This document shows, one piece after another, positions 1 through 5,027 of a DNA stretch of 5,027 bases. The stretch is from a bacterium (GTDB taxonomy: Bacteria > Eremiobacterota > Eremiobacteria > Baltobacterales > Baltobacteraceae), in NCBI GenBank assembly GCA_021781095.1, contig JAJXXM010000361.1:1-5027 (forward strand), given 5' to 3'. Below the pieces are notes generated by a model that did not search any database, was not told the DNA's origin, and saw only the letters and a list, made by a program, of their open reading frames with translations. The position numbers and the translations under genes are program-made. Each line of letters opens with the position of its first letter. The first letter of the stretch is position 1.

Positions 1-480
1 AAAAATACCGAAGGCGATCCCCGCAAGCAGCGCTTCGCGCAAGCCCGCGGTGTTAAACTCGCGCTTCCCCTCGCTCTCAAATGATGCCGAAATCGCGAGG
101 ATCGCCGCCGCCGCCAACGCCAGGCCTGCATAGGCAAGTGGAGAAGGACGCTCGCCGGTCACGATGCCGAAGATCACCGGCACCGCCGCGGCTAGTAAAG
201 CCGTTACCGGCGACACCACTCCCATGCGCCCGATGGAGAGCGCATGGTAGAGCAGCGCAATGCCGGCGGCCCCGGCAAGGCCGGCGAGCGCTCCCCACTC
301 CAGCGTTGCGAGCGAGAACGCTTCCGGATGCAGCGCCAGCGCGACGAGGATCACGAGCAGCCCGACCGCCTGCGCTGCAAGCGTGACGGCGAGCAGCGCC
401 GCCTTGCGGGCGGCCATTCCGCCGAGGAAATCGGCACTGCCGTACGCCGCTGCTGCAGCTAGCGCAAGAAGTATCCCCAA
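1..480 (-). CDS. EamA/DMT-family membrane transporter, N-terminal part (3' end beyond the window)
   Basis: This is an inner-membrane carrier of the drug/metabolite transporter superfamily; the substrate cannot be read from the sequence. The visible 160 codons are almost entirely hydrophobic. Helix 1 is followed by the family-like motif YGSADFLGG at about residues 12-20. The end of the first EamA repeat is also recognisable: LLYHALSIGRMGVVSPVTAL (about 77-96), then VPVIFGIVTGERPSPLAYAG and another helix (about 100-134). A charged linker, SFESEGKREF (about 135-144), leads into the second repeat, which is cut by the window edge. The start is inferred. An in-frame TAA at 519-517 is followed by no ATG or GTG before helix 1, and TTG at 480-478 gives a sensible N-terminus. 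No good ribosome-binding site precedes it; a GAGG inside the end of rnj is about 15 nt away. It lies 10 nt after the rnj stop codon, so co-transcription and translational coupling are likely. Family assignment is confident; the start is less so. Confidence 0.85.
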   Translation of the reverse strand, partial: MGILLALAAAAAYGSADFLGGMAARKAALLAVTLAAQAVGLLVILVALALHPEAFSLATLEWGALAGLAGAAGIALLYHALSIGRMGVVSPVTALLAAAVPVIFGIVTGERPSPLAYAGLALAAAAILAISASFESEGKREFNTAGLREALLAGIAFGIF

Positions 481-490
481 CGGCGGGAGA

Positions 491-2185
491 CTACGCCTCG
501 ATAACGATCGGCACGATTACCGGCCGACGACGCGTTCGCGAAAAAATTTCCTTCGCCAACGTTGCACGAACGTGTTCGCGTACCGAATTAGTATCGCGTA
601 AAGCGTCGCTGGAGAGCGACGCGAGCATCGCGCTCAAATGCGTTCGGAGGTGTTCGACGAGGGCTTCCGATTCTGGTTCGTAAAATGCACCGCGAGTCAC
701 GATGTCGGGAACCCCGATCGTTTGCGCCTCCTCCGCGTCGACGGCGACTACCGCAGTAACGATCCCATCGTTCGAGAGCATCTTGCGGTCGCGAAGCACG
801 GCCTCGCCGATCTCGCCAAGCCCCGTGCCGTCCACGAGCACCATGCCGCCATAGGTTTTCCCAACCTTATCCCCATATTCGGCGGTAAATTCGACGATAT
901 CTCCGTTTTCGATGACGAAAACGCTCTCGGGGTGCACGCCCGTTTTCGTTGCAAGGTTCCCATGCGTTACCAACATGCGGTACTCGCCGTGGACGGGAAT
1001 AAAATATTCCGGCCGGATCAAATTGAGCATGAGCAAAAGCTCTTCTTGCGAAGCGTGCCCCGACACGTGGGCTCGGCCCTCGTTTCCGTGAATGACCGTC
1101 GCACCGAGACGATAGAGGTTGTTGATCGTTCGGTAAACGCTCTTTTCGTTTCCGGGAATCGGGGTTGCGCTAATGACGATCGTATCTCCCGAATCGATGG
1201 AAAACTTCGGATGATCGCGCACCGACATTCGCGTAAGCCCGCTCATTGGTTCGCCTTGCGATCCCGTCGTCATTACGACGATTTGGTCCGCGCGAAGGTT
1301 GCCGACATCTTCGATTTTCACCAAAATATCCGGCGGAATACGAAGGTGCCCATGCTCGCGAGCAAAGTGGAGAACGTTGTTCATCGATCTTCCAAGGAAC
1401 GCGATTTTTCGGCCGAATTTTTCGGCATGGTCGATCGCCTGTTGAATGCGTGGCACGTTCGACGCGAAAGAAACGATCAAAATTCGACCGGTCGCTTTTG
1501 AAAAAATCGTCGTGAATGCTTCGCCGACGACACGCTCGGACTGCGTATGCCCCGGCCGCTCGGCATTCGTTGAATCGGCGAGCATGCAGAGCACGCCTTC
1601 CTCACCGATGCGGGCGAGCGCCGCGAAATCCGCCGGTCGGCCATCGATCGGCGTCTGATCGAACTTGAAATCGCCGGTGTGGAAGATCGTTCCGCTCGGC
1701 GTCCGCACGGCAAGCGAGCACGCTCCGGCAACCGAATGATTGATATGCACGAATTCAGCTTCGATCTCGCCGTAACGAACCCGATCGCCGGGCGCAACGG
1801 CAACCAGCGGCATCTCGCCGAGCTTATGCTCGCGCGATTTTGCTTTGATCAGCGCACCGGTAATCGCCGTGCCGACGATCGGCGTGTTCGGAAATTCGCG
1901 CAAAAAATATGGAATGCCGCCGATATGGTCTTCGTGCCCGTGCGTTACTAAAACCGCGCGCAGTTTGTGAACGCGTTCGCGGATGTAACTGAAGTCGTTG
2001 ATAACGATATCGACGCCGAACATCTCCTCGTCGGGAAACATCAGCCCGCAGTCGACCACGACGAGGTCGTCGTTAGTCTCGATCACCGTCATGTTTCGGC
2101 CGATCTCCCCGCAGCCTCCGAGCGGAACGACGCGAACGAACGGCTCCTTGGGAGCCTTGGGAACGGAGATACTCTGCGTTTTCAA
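491..2185 (-). CDS. rnj: Ribonuclease J (metallo-beta-lactamase/beta-CASP endo- and 5'-3' exoribonuclease)
   Basis: RNase J matures and degrades RNA in the cytoplasm with a two-zinc active site, cutting internally and digesting 5' to 3' from monophosphorylated ends. The 564-residue length is normal for the family. The N-terminal beta-lactamase part has PLGGCGEIGRN (21-31), the signature HGHEDH with ligands H82, H84, D86 and H87, then H150 and D172 (in FHTGDFKFD). The beta-CASP part has GRILIVSFASN (233-243), GSQGEP (308-313) and HVSGHAS (373-379). IPVHGEYRML (396-405) supplies the last metal ligand, H399. All catalytic residues are present, so this is an active J1-type enzyme rather than a degenerate J2. 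The C-terminal domain (about 450-564) ends in an Arg-rich stretch. The start is TTG, since no ATG precedes the PLGG motif; an AAAGG 7 nt upstream supports it. It is the first gene of a minus-strand unit with the DMT transporter downstream and is divergent from the right-hand genes. Confidence 0.97.
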   Translation of the reverse strand: MKTQSISVPKAPKEPFVRVVPLGGCGEIGRNMTVIETNDDLVVVDCGLMFPDEEMFGVDIVINDFSYIRERVHKLRAVLVTHGHEDHIGGIPYFLREFPNTPIVGTAITGALIKAKSREHKLGEMPLVAVAPGDRVRYGEIEAEFVHINHSVAGACSLAVRTPSGTIFHTGDFKFDQTPIDGRPADFAALARIGEEGVLCMLADSTNAERPGHTQSERVVGEAFTTIFSKATGRILIVSFASNVPRIQQAIDHAEKFGRKIAFLGRSMNNVLHFAREHGHLRIPPDILVKIEDVGNLRADQIVVMTTGSQGEPMSGLTRMSVRDHPKFSIDSGDTIVISATPIPGNEKSVYRTINNLYRLGATVIHGNEGRAHVSGHASQEELLLMLNLIRPEYFIPVHGEYRMLVTHGNLATKTGVHPESVFVIENGDIVEFTAEYGDKVGKTYGGMVLVDGTGLGEIGEAVLRDRKMLSNDGIVTAVVAVDAEEAQTIGVPDIVTRGAFYEPESEALVEHLRTHLSAMLASLSSDALRDTNSVREHVRATLAKEIFSRTRRRPVIVPIVIEA

Positions 2186-2192
2186 AATCGGG

Positions 2193-2197
2193 CCTTT
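2193..2197 (-). promoter_or_regulatory. Ribosome-binding site deciding the TTG start of rnj
   Basis: Read on the minus strand, the bases are AAAGG, separated from the TTG at 2185-2183 by 7 nt. This is the usual Shine-Dalgarno spacing. It supports TTG as the true rnj start in the absence of any upstream ATG or GTG in frame. Confidence 0.6.
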
Positions 2198-2223
2198 ACA
2201 ACGGCTATTTGCGTGGGAATGAC

Positions 2224-2239
2224 GGGCGGAGGAACGCCC
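2224..2239 (+). promoter_or_regulatory. Strong Shine-Dalgarno sequence inside a small hairpin before ATG 2240
   Basis: GGGCG (2224-2228) and CGCCC (2235-2239) can pair as a 5-bp G/C stem around the loop GAGGAA. The GGAGG at 2228-2232 is an excellent ribosome-binding sequence 7 nt before the ATG at 2240. This is a better match than any seen for the YIP1 or tolC genes, which suggests a gene starts, or once started, at 2240. The hairpin is short and could be chance in GC-rich DNA. Confidence 0.4.
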
Positions 2240-2540
2240 ATGGGTTACCGATACTCTATCACGCTCGCGCTACTCACCGCGACCCTGCTCGGCAGCACCC
2301 ACCACCCCACGCGTCACCCGGGGCCGGCTGCGAGCGCGGTTCCCCGCGCCGAAAGCCTTTATTCTTGGCACGCGCTACGACGGACGCGGGATATCCTCGT
2401 CCTGCACCTTCTGGAGCTGCGACGAGAGCGCTTGGGGCGCCTTGAACGCCTCTTGCGAGCGGGGACCCCGATCGGTTGCCTTCTCAGCGATCCGCTCCTC
2501 TCGGCAAGAACCGACCCACCTCCCGCCAATAGTCGCCGAC
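2240..2540 (+). pseudogene. Possible small secreted-protein gene, apparently frameshifted
   Basis: From ATG 2240 the frame reads MGYRYSITLALLTATLLGS followed by a Pro/His/Ala-rich stretch ending in AASA. This has the layout of a Sec signal peptide with a possible cleavage site at about residue 34. Hand-counted third positions in the first 34 codons are about four-fifths G or C, as in the real genes here. After about 2345 that bias looks stronger in another frame, the one shared with the YIP1 gene, which reads GTRYDGRGISSSC and then several Trp and Cys residues. The original frame does not stop until 3325, running across the whole YIP1 gene, so it cannot be an intact separate gene as it stands. 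A single-base change near 2340-2360 would join the two halves. It could be a decayed gene, a sequencing error or chance. The encoded protein is not recognised, and the right-hand limit is arbitrary. Confidence 0.25.
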
Positions 2541-3314
2541 ATGACAACTGCACCACCACCTCAAGAGAACGCGGGGCTCACGAGCCTCTACGAAACCATC
2601 GTCGCCCCGGCGAGCGCCTTCGACCGCCTCGCCGAGAAGCAAACCTGGGGTTGGGCGTTCATCGCCTCCTCGCTCCTCACGATCGTCTCGACGTTGGCGA
2701 GTGCCCCCGTCCAGCGACACCTTGCACGTTTGCTGACCGAACAACGCATCGCCGCGGTGCACAATCCTCAGCAGGCCGCGACAGCTCAAAGCGCCGCCGC
2801 GATCGGCATGAAGATGTCCTCATTCGCTTGGGTCTTCTCCCCGATCAGTATTCTCGTCATCGTTTTGCTCGCGACCGTCATCCTCCTGATCTGCAACGCA
2901 ATTTTCGGAGGAAAGGCAACCTTCAAACAACTCTGGTGCGCGAACATGAACGTCTCGATCGCTTTCTCGATTGGAGCGCTGATCAGTTCCATCTTTCTCG
3001 CGCTCCGCGGCCCCGATGCGTTTACGAGCATCATGGATATCTACAGAAACTCGCTCTCGCTTGCAGCGGTGATCCCGGTGGCGAATATCAAGATCCTCAC
3101 GTTACTCGCTGCGATCACCCCGTTCTCGCTCTGGGCGCTTTGGCTCAACTCCCTGCTCATGCAACGGATCGCCCGAATCGCGGCGCCGAAGGCCTGGATC
3201 GCTGCACTCGCGGTATTGATCCTGCCCACGCTGCTCGCCGCAGGGTTTGCCGTCCAACCCCCGGTTGCTTCCGGCGGAACGCCCCCGGCGACGAGTGCAT
3301 CGTCAACCCCATAG
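2541..3314 (+). CDS. YIP1-family integral membrane protein
   Basis: The product is a polytopic inner-membrane protein of 257 residues resembling bacterial YIP1-domain proteins. A short cytoplasmic start (LTSLYETIVAPASAFDRLAE, 13-32) matches the typical lead-in of the family. About five hydrophobic segments follow, near 37-54, 97-121, 136-156, 183-204 and 219-238. FGGKATFKQLWC (122-133) before helix 3 is the conserved family-like loop. The last 20 residues are a Pro/Ser/Thr/Ala-rich tail, probably outside the membrane if the N-terminus is inside. ATG 2541 was chosen because the YIP1 similarity begins just after it; an in-frame TTG at 2442 would add 33 unrelated-looking residues. There is no clear ribosome-binding site. 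The tolC and adaptor genes follow on the same strand, 45 nt away. In Bacillus, the YIP1-type protein YknW works with the YknXYZ exporter, so a role in assembling or modulating this exporter is inferred. Confidence 0.8.
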   Translation: MTTAPPPQENAGLTSLYETIVAPASAFDRLAEKQTWGWAFIASSLLTIVSTLASAPVQRHLARLLTEQRIAAVHNPQQAATAQSAAAIGMKMSSFAWVFSPISILVIVLLATVILLICNAIFGGKATFKQLWCANMNVSIAFSIGALISSIFLALRGPDAFTSIMDIYRNSLSLAAVIPVANIKILTLLAAITPFSLWALWLNSLLMQRIARIAAPKAWIAALAVLILPTLLAAGFAVQPPVASGGTPPATSASSTP

Positions 3315-3347
3315 CCCATCGCTGAAACTTTTTTCCACCTCACCCGT

Positions 3348-3373
3348 AGTAGGCGACGTATGCGTCGCCTACT
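3348..3373 (+). promoter_or_regulatory. Perfect 11-bp inverted repeat enclosing the tolC start codon
   Basis: AGTAGGCGACG (3348-3358) and CGTCGCCTACT (3363-3373) are exact reverse complements separated by TATG. The tolC ATG (3360-3362) is therefore the loop. The only plausible ribosome-binding bases (AGTAGG) are in the 5' arm, so folding of the mRNA would hide them. TTTTCGTTT follows the 3' arm, giving a partial resemblance to an intrinsic terminator. As DNA it is also a 26-bp palindrome suited to a dimeric repressor. Which role applies cannot be decided from sequence alone. Confidence 0.65.
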
Positions 3374-4775
3374 TTTCGTTTGGATATCGGTTCCGGCTCT
3401 ACTCGCCGGAACGCTCTTCGCCGGCCCGGCCGGCGCAGCACCGCGCCCGCTCACCCTCCGCGGAGCGGTCGCCTACGCACTCGCGCACAGCTCGACCGTC
3501 GCCACATCGGCGGCAGCCGTCGCAGCGGCGCGATCTTCTTTTGCAACGCAAAAGACGCAAAATTTGCCGACCGCCGGCGCGTCGCTCAACAACATGATGT
3601 CGAAGAGTTCGAATTACGGCGGCGCATATGCGGTCATCGGCGCGCAACAGCAGAGCGTCTTCAGCCAAAATACCGCGCAGCTACAGGCACAATATACGTT
3701 AACAACCGGAGGGCTCGCCGGAATCCAGCTCGCTGTTTCCAAAGCAAACCTCGAGCAAGCGAAGGCGAACCTGCGTAACGCGCGGGCGCAAGTGGCAACA
3801 TCGGTGACCAGTGCATATAACGCCGTGGTCCAGGATAACGAAATCGTCAACGTCGATCGAGGAGACCTTCGCTATCAGCGACTCCTGCTTCAAAATGCTC
3901 GCGTGAAAGCGCGCGCCGGGGTCGCAGCGGGCGTCGACGTTCTTTCGGCACGCGTCGCCGTCGCGCGCAGCGAATCGACACTCGTCGCCGCACGCGCGAA
4001 CGTCGCCAACGCGCTCGACTCGCTCTGCCAGAGCATCGGCGCTCCGCTTGGGACACCCTTTGCGCTGCCGAAGCAACTCGCAATGCCGCCGCTGCCGCAC
4101 ATGTCGCTGAAAAAAATCGAACAGATCGCCTTGGCAAACCGAGCCGACATCGCAAGCGCACGCGATGCCCTTCGCGTCGCTCACCTCAACCGCAAGAGCT
4201 GGCTGCCGCAACTTTTCCCGCAGATTCAGCTCTCCGCCGCGGTCGGCAATCAATTTTCTCCGACGAACGCCGTTTTCACGCAACAGCAACTCGACAACGA
4301 ATATGCCGCCGGGAAAATCCCATTCAAAATTCTTGTCCCGCGCGGCACGCCCGGATTCTGGCAGATTCAGGCAGTATCGAGTTTCAATCTTCCGCTCGTC
4401 GATTACGGCGCCCGTCGCCTATCTCGCGTCAACTACGATGCTGCGGTCAAGAGCGCCGAACTTTCCCTCGTTAATGCGAAACTCGTCGCTCTCAACGATG
4501 TTCGCAGCGCATATCGCGCCGCAAAAGCGGCGATCGCACAGGTGGGCTTTGCCAAGCAAGAAGCTCGCCTCGGTATCGAGAGCGCGCATATCAAGCAGCT
4601 TCAGTACCGCGCCGGTGTTGCCGCGCTATCCGATGTCGTCCAAGCTCAGCAAACCTCGATCTCCGCGCAAAATGACCTTATATCCGCCCGCGTCTCTTAC
4701 GTCGACGCACTCGTGCGTTTGCGCACCTCCATGGGTATTTTTTCACCGACGAACGCCGTCGCCGATCTTCACTAA
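3360..4775 (+). CDS. TolC-family outer-membrane efflux protein
   Basis: This protein forms the trimeric outer-membrane and periplasmic channel of a tripartite exporter. The 471 residues begin with a Sec signal peptide: Arg-Arg at 2-3, a hydrophobic core at about 4-20, and AGPAGAA with cleavage near 26-27. Two homologous halves follow, as in all TolC relatives. The first starts at LTLRGAVAYALAHSS (31-45) and ends with RAGVAAGVDVLSARVAVARS (185-204) and its helix. The second starts near MSLKKIEQIALANRADI (248-264) and closes with YRAGVAALSDVVQAQQTSIS (416-435). The second half has a long loop (about 299-337) between its strands, probably surface-exposed. No lipoprotein cysteine follows the signal peptide. 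ATG 3360 is the only start that keeps the signal peptide, and it sits in the loop of a perfect inverted repeat. The adaptor gene follows after 8 nt. The motif FSPTNAV occurs twice. Substrate is unknown. Confidence 0.93.
   Translation: MRRLLFVWISVPALLAGTLFAGPAGAAPRPLTLRGAVAYALAHSSTVATSAAAVAAARSSFATQKTQNLPTAGASLNNMMSKSSNYGGAYAVIGAQQQSVFSQNTAQLQAQYTLTTGGLAGIQLAVSKANLEQAKANLRNARAQVATSVTSAYNAVVQDNEIVNVDRGDLRYQRLLLQNARVKARAGVAAGVDVLSARVAVARSESTLVAARANVANALDSLCQSIGAPLGTPFALPKQLAMPPLPHMSLKKIEQIALANRADIASARDALRVAHLNRKSWLPQLFPQIQLSAAVGNQFSPTNAVFTQQQLDNEYAAGKIPFKILVPRGTPGFWQIQAVSSFNLPLVDYGARRLSRVNYDAAVKSAELSLVNAKLVALNDVRSAYRAAKAAIAQVGFAKQEARLGIESAHIKQLQYRAGVAALSDVVQAQQTSISAQNDLISARVSYVDALVRLRTSMGIFSPTNAVADLH
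4254..4274 (+). repeat. Direct repeat copy 1 within tolC (encodes FSPTNAV)
   Basis: These 21 bases match 4740-4760 at 19 of 21 positions in the same reading frame and encode residues 299-305, in the predicted surface loop of the second TolC half. Both mismatches are silent third-position changes. Confidence 0.6.
4740..4760 (+). repeat. Direct repeat copy 2 within tolC (encodes FSPTNAV)
   Basis: This is the partner of 4254-4274. It encodes residues 461-467, immediately before the C-terminus of the TolC protein, so the same heptapeptide occurs in a loop and in the tail. Confidence 0.6.
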
Positions 4776-4779
4776 GGAG
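4774..4779 (+). promoter_or_regulatory. Ribosome-binding site of the adaptor gene, overlapping the tolC stop
   Basis: AAGGAG begins within the tolC TAA stop codon (4773-4775) and lies 4 nt before the ATG at 4784. The overlap implies translational coupling of channel and adaptor synthesis. It is the best Shine-Dalgarno match in this operon, in contrast to the weak or masked sites of the two upstream genes. Confidence 0.8.
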
Positions 4780-4783
4780 CCAC

Positions 4784-5027
4784 ATGAATAAGAACGCCCG
4801 GATCATCGTCATCGCCGCAATGGTCGCGATCGTCCTCGTCGGGCTGGTGCTCGCGTTTCGTCCGCACACGAGCAACTCCCTAGCCGTTAAAACCTTAAAA
4901 CTCGAACCGACGACCTTCGTCGTGAAGCTCCCCGAAAACGGAACCGTGATGCACCCGCACATGGAGACGATCCCCGCCTTAGTCGGCGGAAACCTCGCGA
5001 GCATTACCGTGAAGGCAGGCAGTCACG
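4784..5027 (+). CDS. Periplasmic adaptor (HlyD/MacA-type membrane fusion protein), N-terminal part
   Basis: Membrane fusion proteins bridge an inner-membrane pump and a TolC channel. Only 81 residues are visible before the window ends. There is a short basic start (MNKNAR), one transmembrane anchor at about residues 7-24, and no lipobox cysteine, so it is anchored by the helix as in MacA or HlyD rather than lipidated. Then comes LKLEPTTFVVKLPENGTV (37-54) and ETIPALVGGNLASITVKAGS (61-80). This is the family pattern of a first beta strand, a G-x-V turn and the start of the lipoyl-like domain, with its G-x-(I/V)-x-x-(I/V)-x-V-x-x-G shape. It lies 8 nt after tolC and has its own strong ribosome-binding site. 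An ABC (MacB-type) or RND pump should be encoded downstream; the fragment does not distinguish the two, though the YIP1 neighbour favours ABC. Confidence 0.85.
   Translation, partial: MNKNARIIVIAAMVAIVLVGLVLAFRPHTSNSLAVKTLKLEPTTFVVKLPENGTVMHPHMETIPALVGGNLASITVKAGSH

Larger units (their letters stand above)
2186..2540. other. 355-nt region between rnj and the YIP1 gene with no secure gene
   Basis: The left end holds the rnj ribosome-binding site and must hold the rnj promoter, but no convincing -35/-10 pair was found on either strand. The plus strand carries a Shine-Dalgarno sequence, an ATG and a signal-peptide-like reading frame (listed separately). No tRNA, SRP RNA, RNase P or tmRNA signature motif was recognised, and no transposon ends or sizeable repeats were seen. 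The frame of the YIP1 gene is open back to 2223, so the region is free of stops in that frame without obviously encoding part of the YIP1 domain. Confidence 0.6.

Noticed and set aside
77..298. 73-residue minus-strand open frame at the left edge
   Set aside because: It is out of frame with the EamA-type reading of the same strand, which gives continuous membrane helices and family motifs.
638..1501. 287-residue open frame on the plus strand, antisense to rnj
   Set aside because: It lies wholly inside the well-supported RNase J gene. The product has no recognisable domain, and the opening is expected from the codon bias of the opposite strand.
2195..2200. TTTACA as a -35 promoter element for the plus strand
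   Set aside because: No reasonable -10 element lies 16-18 nt downstream, and the same bases contain the rnj ribosome-binding site on the other strand.
2209..2445. 78-residue plus-strand open frame in the central gap
   Set aside because: Third positions are poor in G/C after about 2345, the composition is Arg/Ala/Pro-rich, and it has no good ribosome-binding site, so it looks like an out-of-frame shadow.
2359..2559. 66-residue minus-strand open frame in the central gap
   Set aside because: The sequence is dominated by Arg and Ser with no recognisable motif, typical of a reverse frame in GC-rich DNA.
1967..3325. 452-residue plus-strand open frame spanning the rnj 5' end and the whole YIP1 gene
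   Set aside because: It overlaps rnj on the opposite strand and YIP1 in another frame, and the product is Arg/Pro-rich without domains. Only its internal ATG at 2240 with a ribosome-binding site was kept as a weak candidate.
3329..3334. Run of six T residues after the YIP1 stop, considered as a terminator
   Set aside because: No stable hairpin precedes it; only a 3-bp pairing could be found.
3699..4289. 196-residue minus-strand open frame antisense to tolC
   Set aside because: It is fully inside the tolC gene, with no recognisable domain and no upstream signals. It is an antisense shadow.
4165..4791. 208-residue plus-strand open frame overlapping the 3' half of tolC
   Set aside because: It is out of frame with a clearly conserved TolC C-terminal half, and its composition (Ser/Arg/Pro) is that of a shifted frame.

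Overview
The window looks like chromosomal DNA of a GC-rich, diderm bacterium. An outer-membrane TolC-family protein implies an outer membrane. A full RNase J, rather than an RNase E, is the RNA-decay enzyme seen here. The style of the proteins (Ala/Arg-rich, strong G/C third positions, RNase J beside a YIP1/TolC/adaptor cluster) would suit a deep-branching environmental phylum such as Eremiobacterota (WPS-2). That placement is a guess from overall impression, not a database result.

There are two divergent transcription units. The left half is on the minus strand. An rnj gene for RNase J (491-2185) is followed 10 nt downstream by an EamA/DMT-family membrane transporter, which runs off the left edge of the window (480-1). 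Both genes appear to begin with TTG. The two share a strand and are tightly spaced, so they are probably co-transcribed.

The centre (2186-2540) has no secure gene. Close to the rnj start, on the plus strand, it has a good Shine-Dalgarno sequence and an ATG that opens a convincing signal-peptide-like stretch. Coding character then seems to move to another frame, so this may be a frameshifted or decayed small secreted-protein gene, or chance.

The right half is on the plus strand and looks like an efflux operon: a five-helix YIP1-family membrane protein (2541-3314), a TolC-family outer-membrane channel (3360-4775) and the start of a HlyD/MacA-type periplasmic adaptor (4784 to the right edge). 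A MacB-type ATPase and permease would be expected beyond the window. A YIP1 protein next to adaptor and ABC-exporter genes recalls the Bacillus YknWXYZ exporter, here with an outer-membrane channel added.

The most unusual element is a perfect 11-bp inverted repeat with a 4-nt loop centred on the tolC start codon. The ATG lies at the loop, the likely ribosome-binding bases lie in the 5' arm, and a T-rich run follows the 3' arm. It could act as a translational switch, a transcriptional attenuator or a repressor operator. No tRNA, rRNA, CRISPR array, insertion sequence or phage gene was seen.
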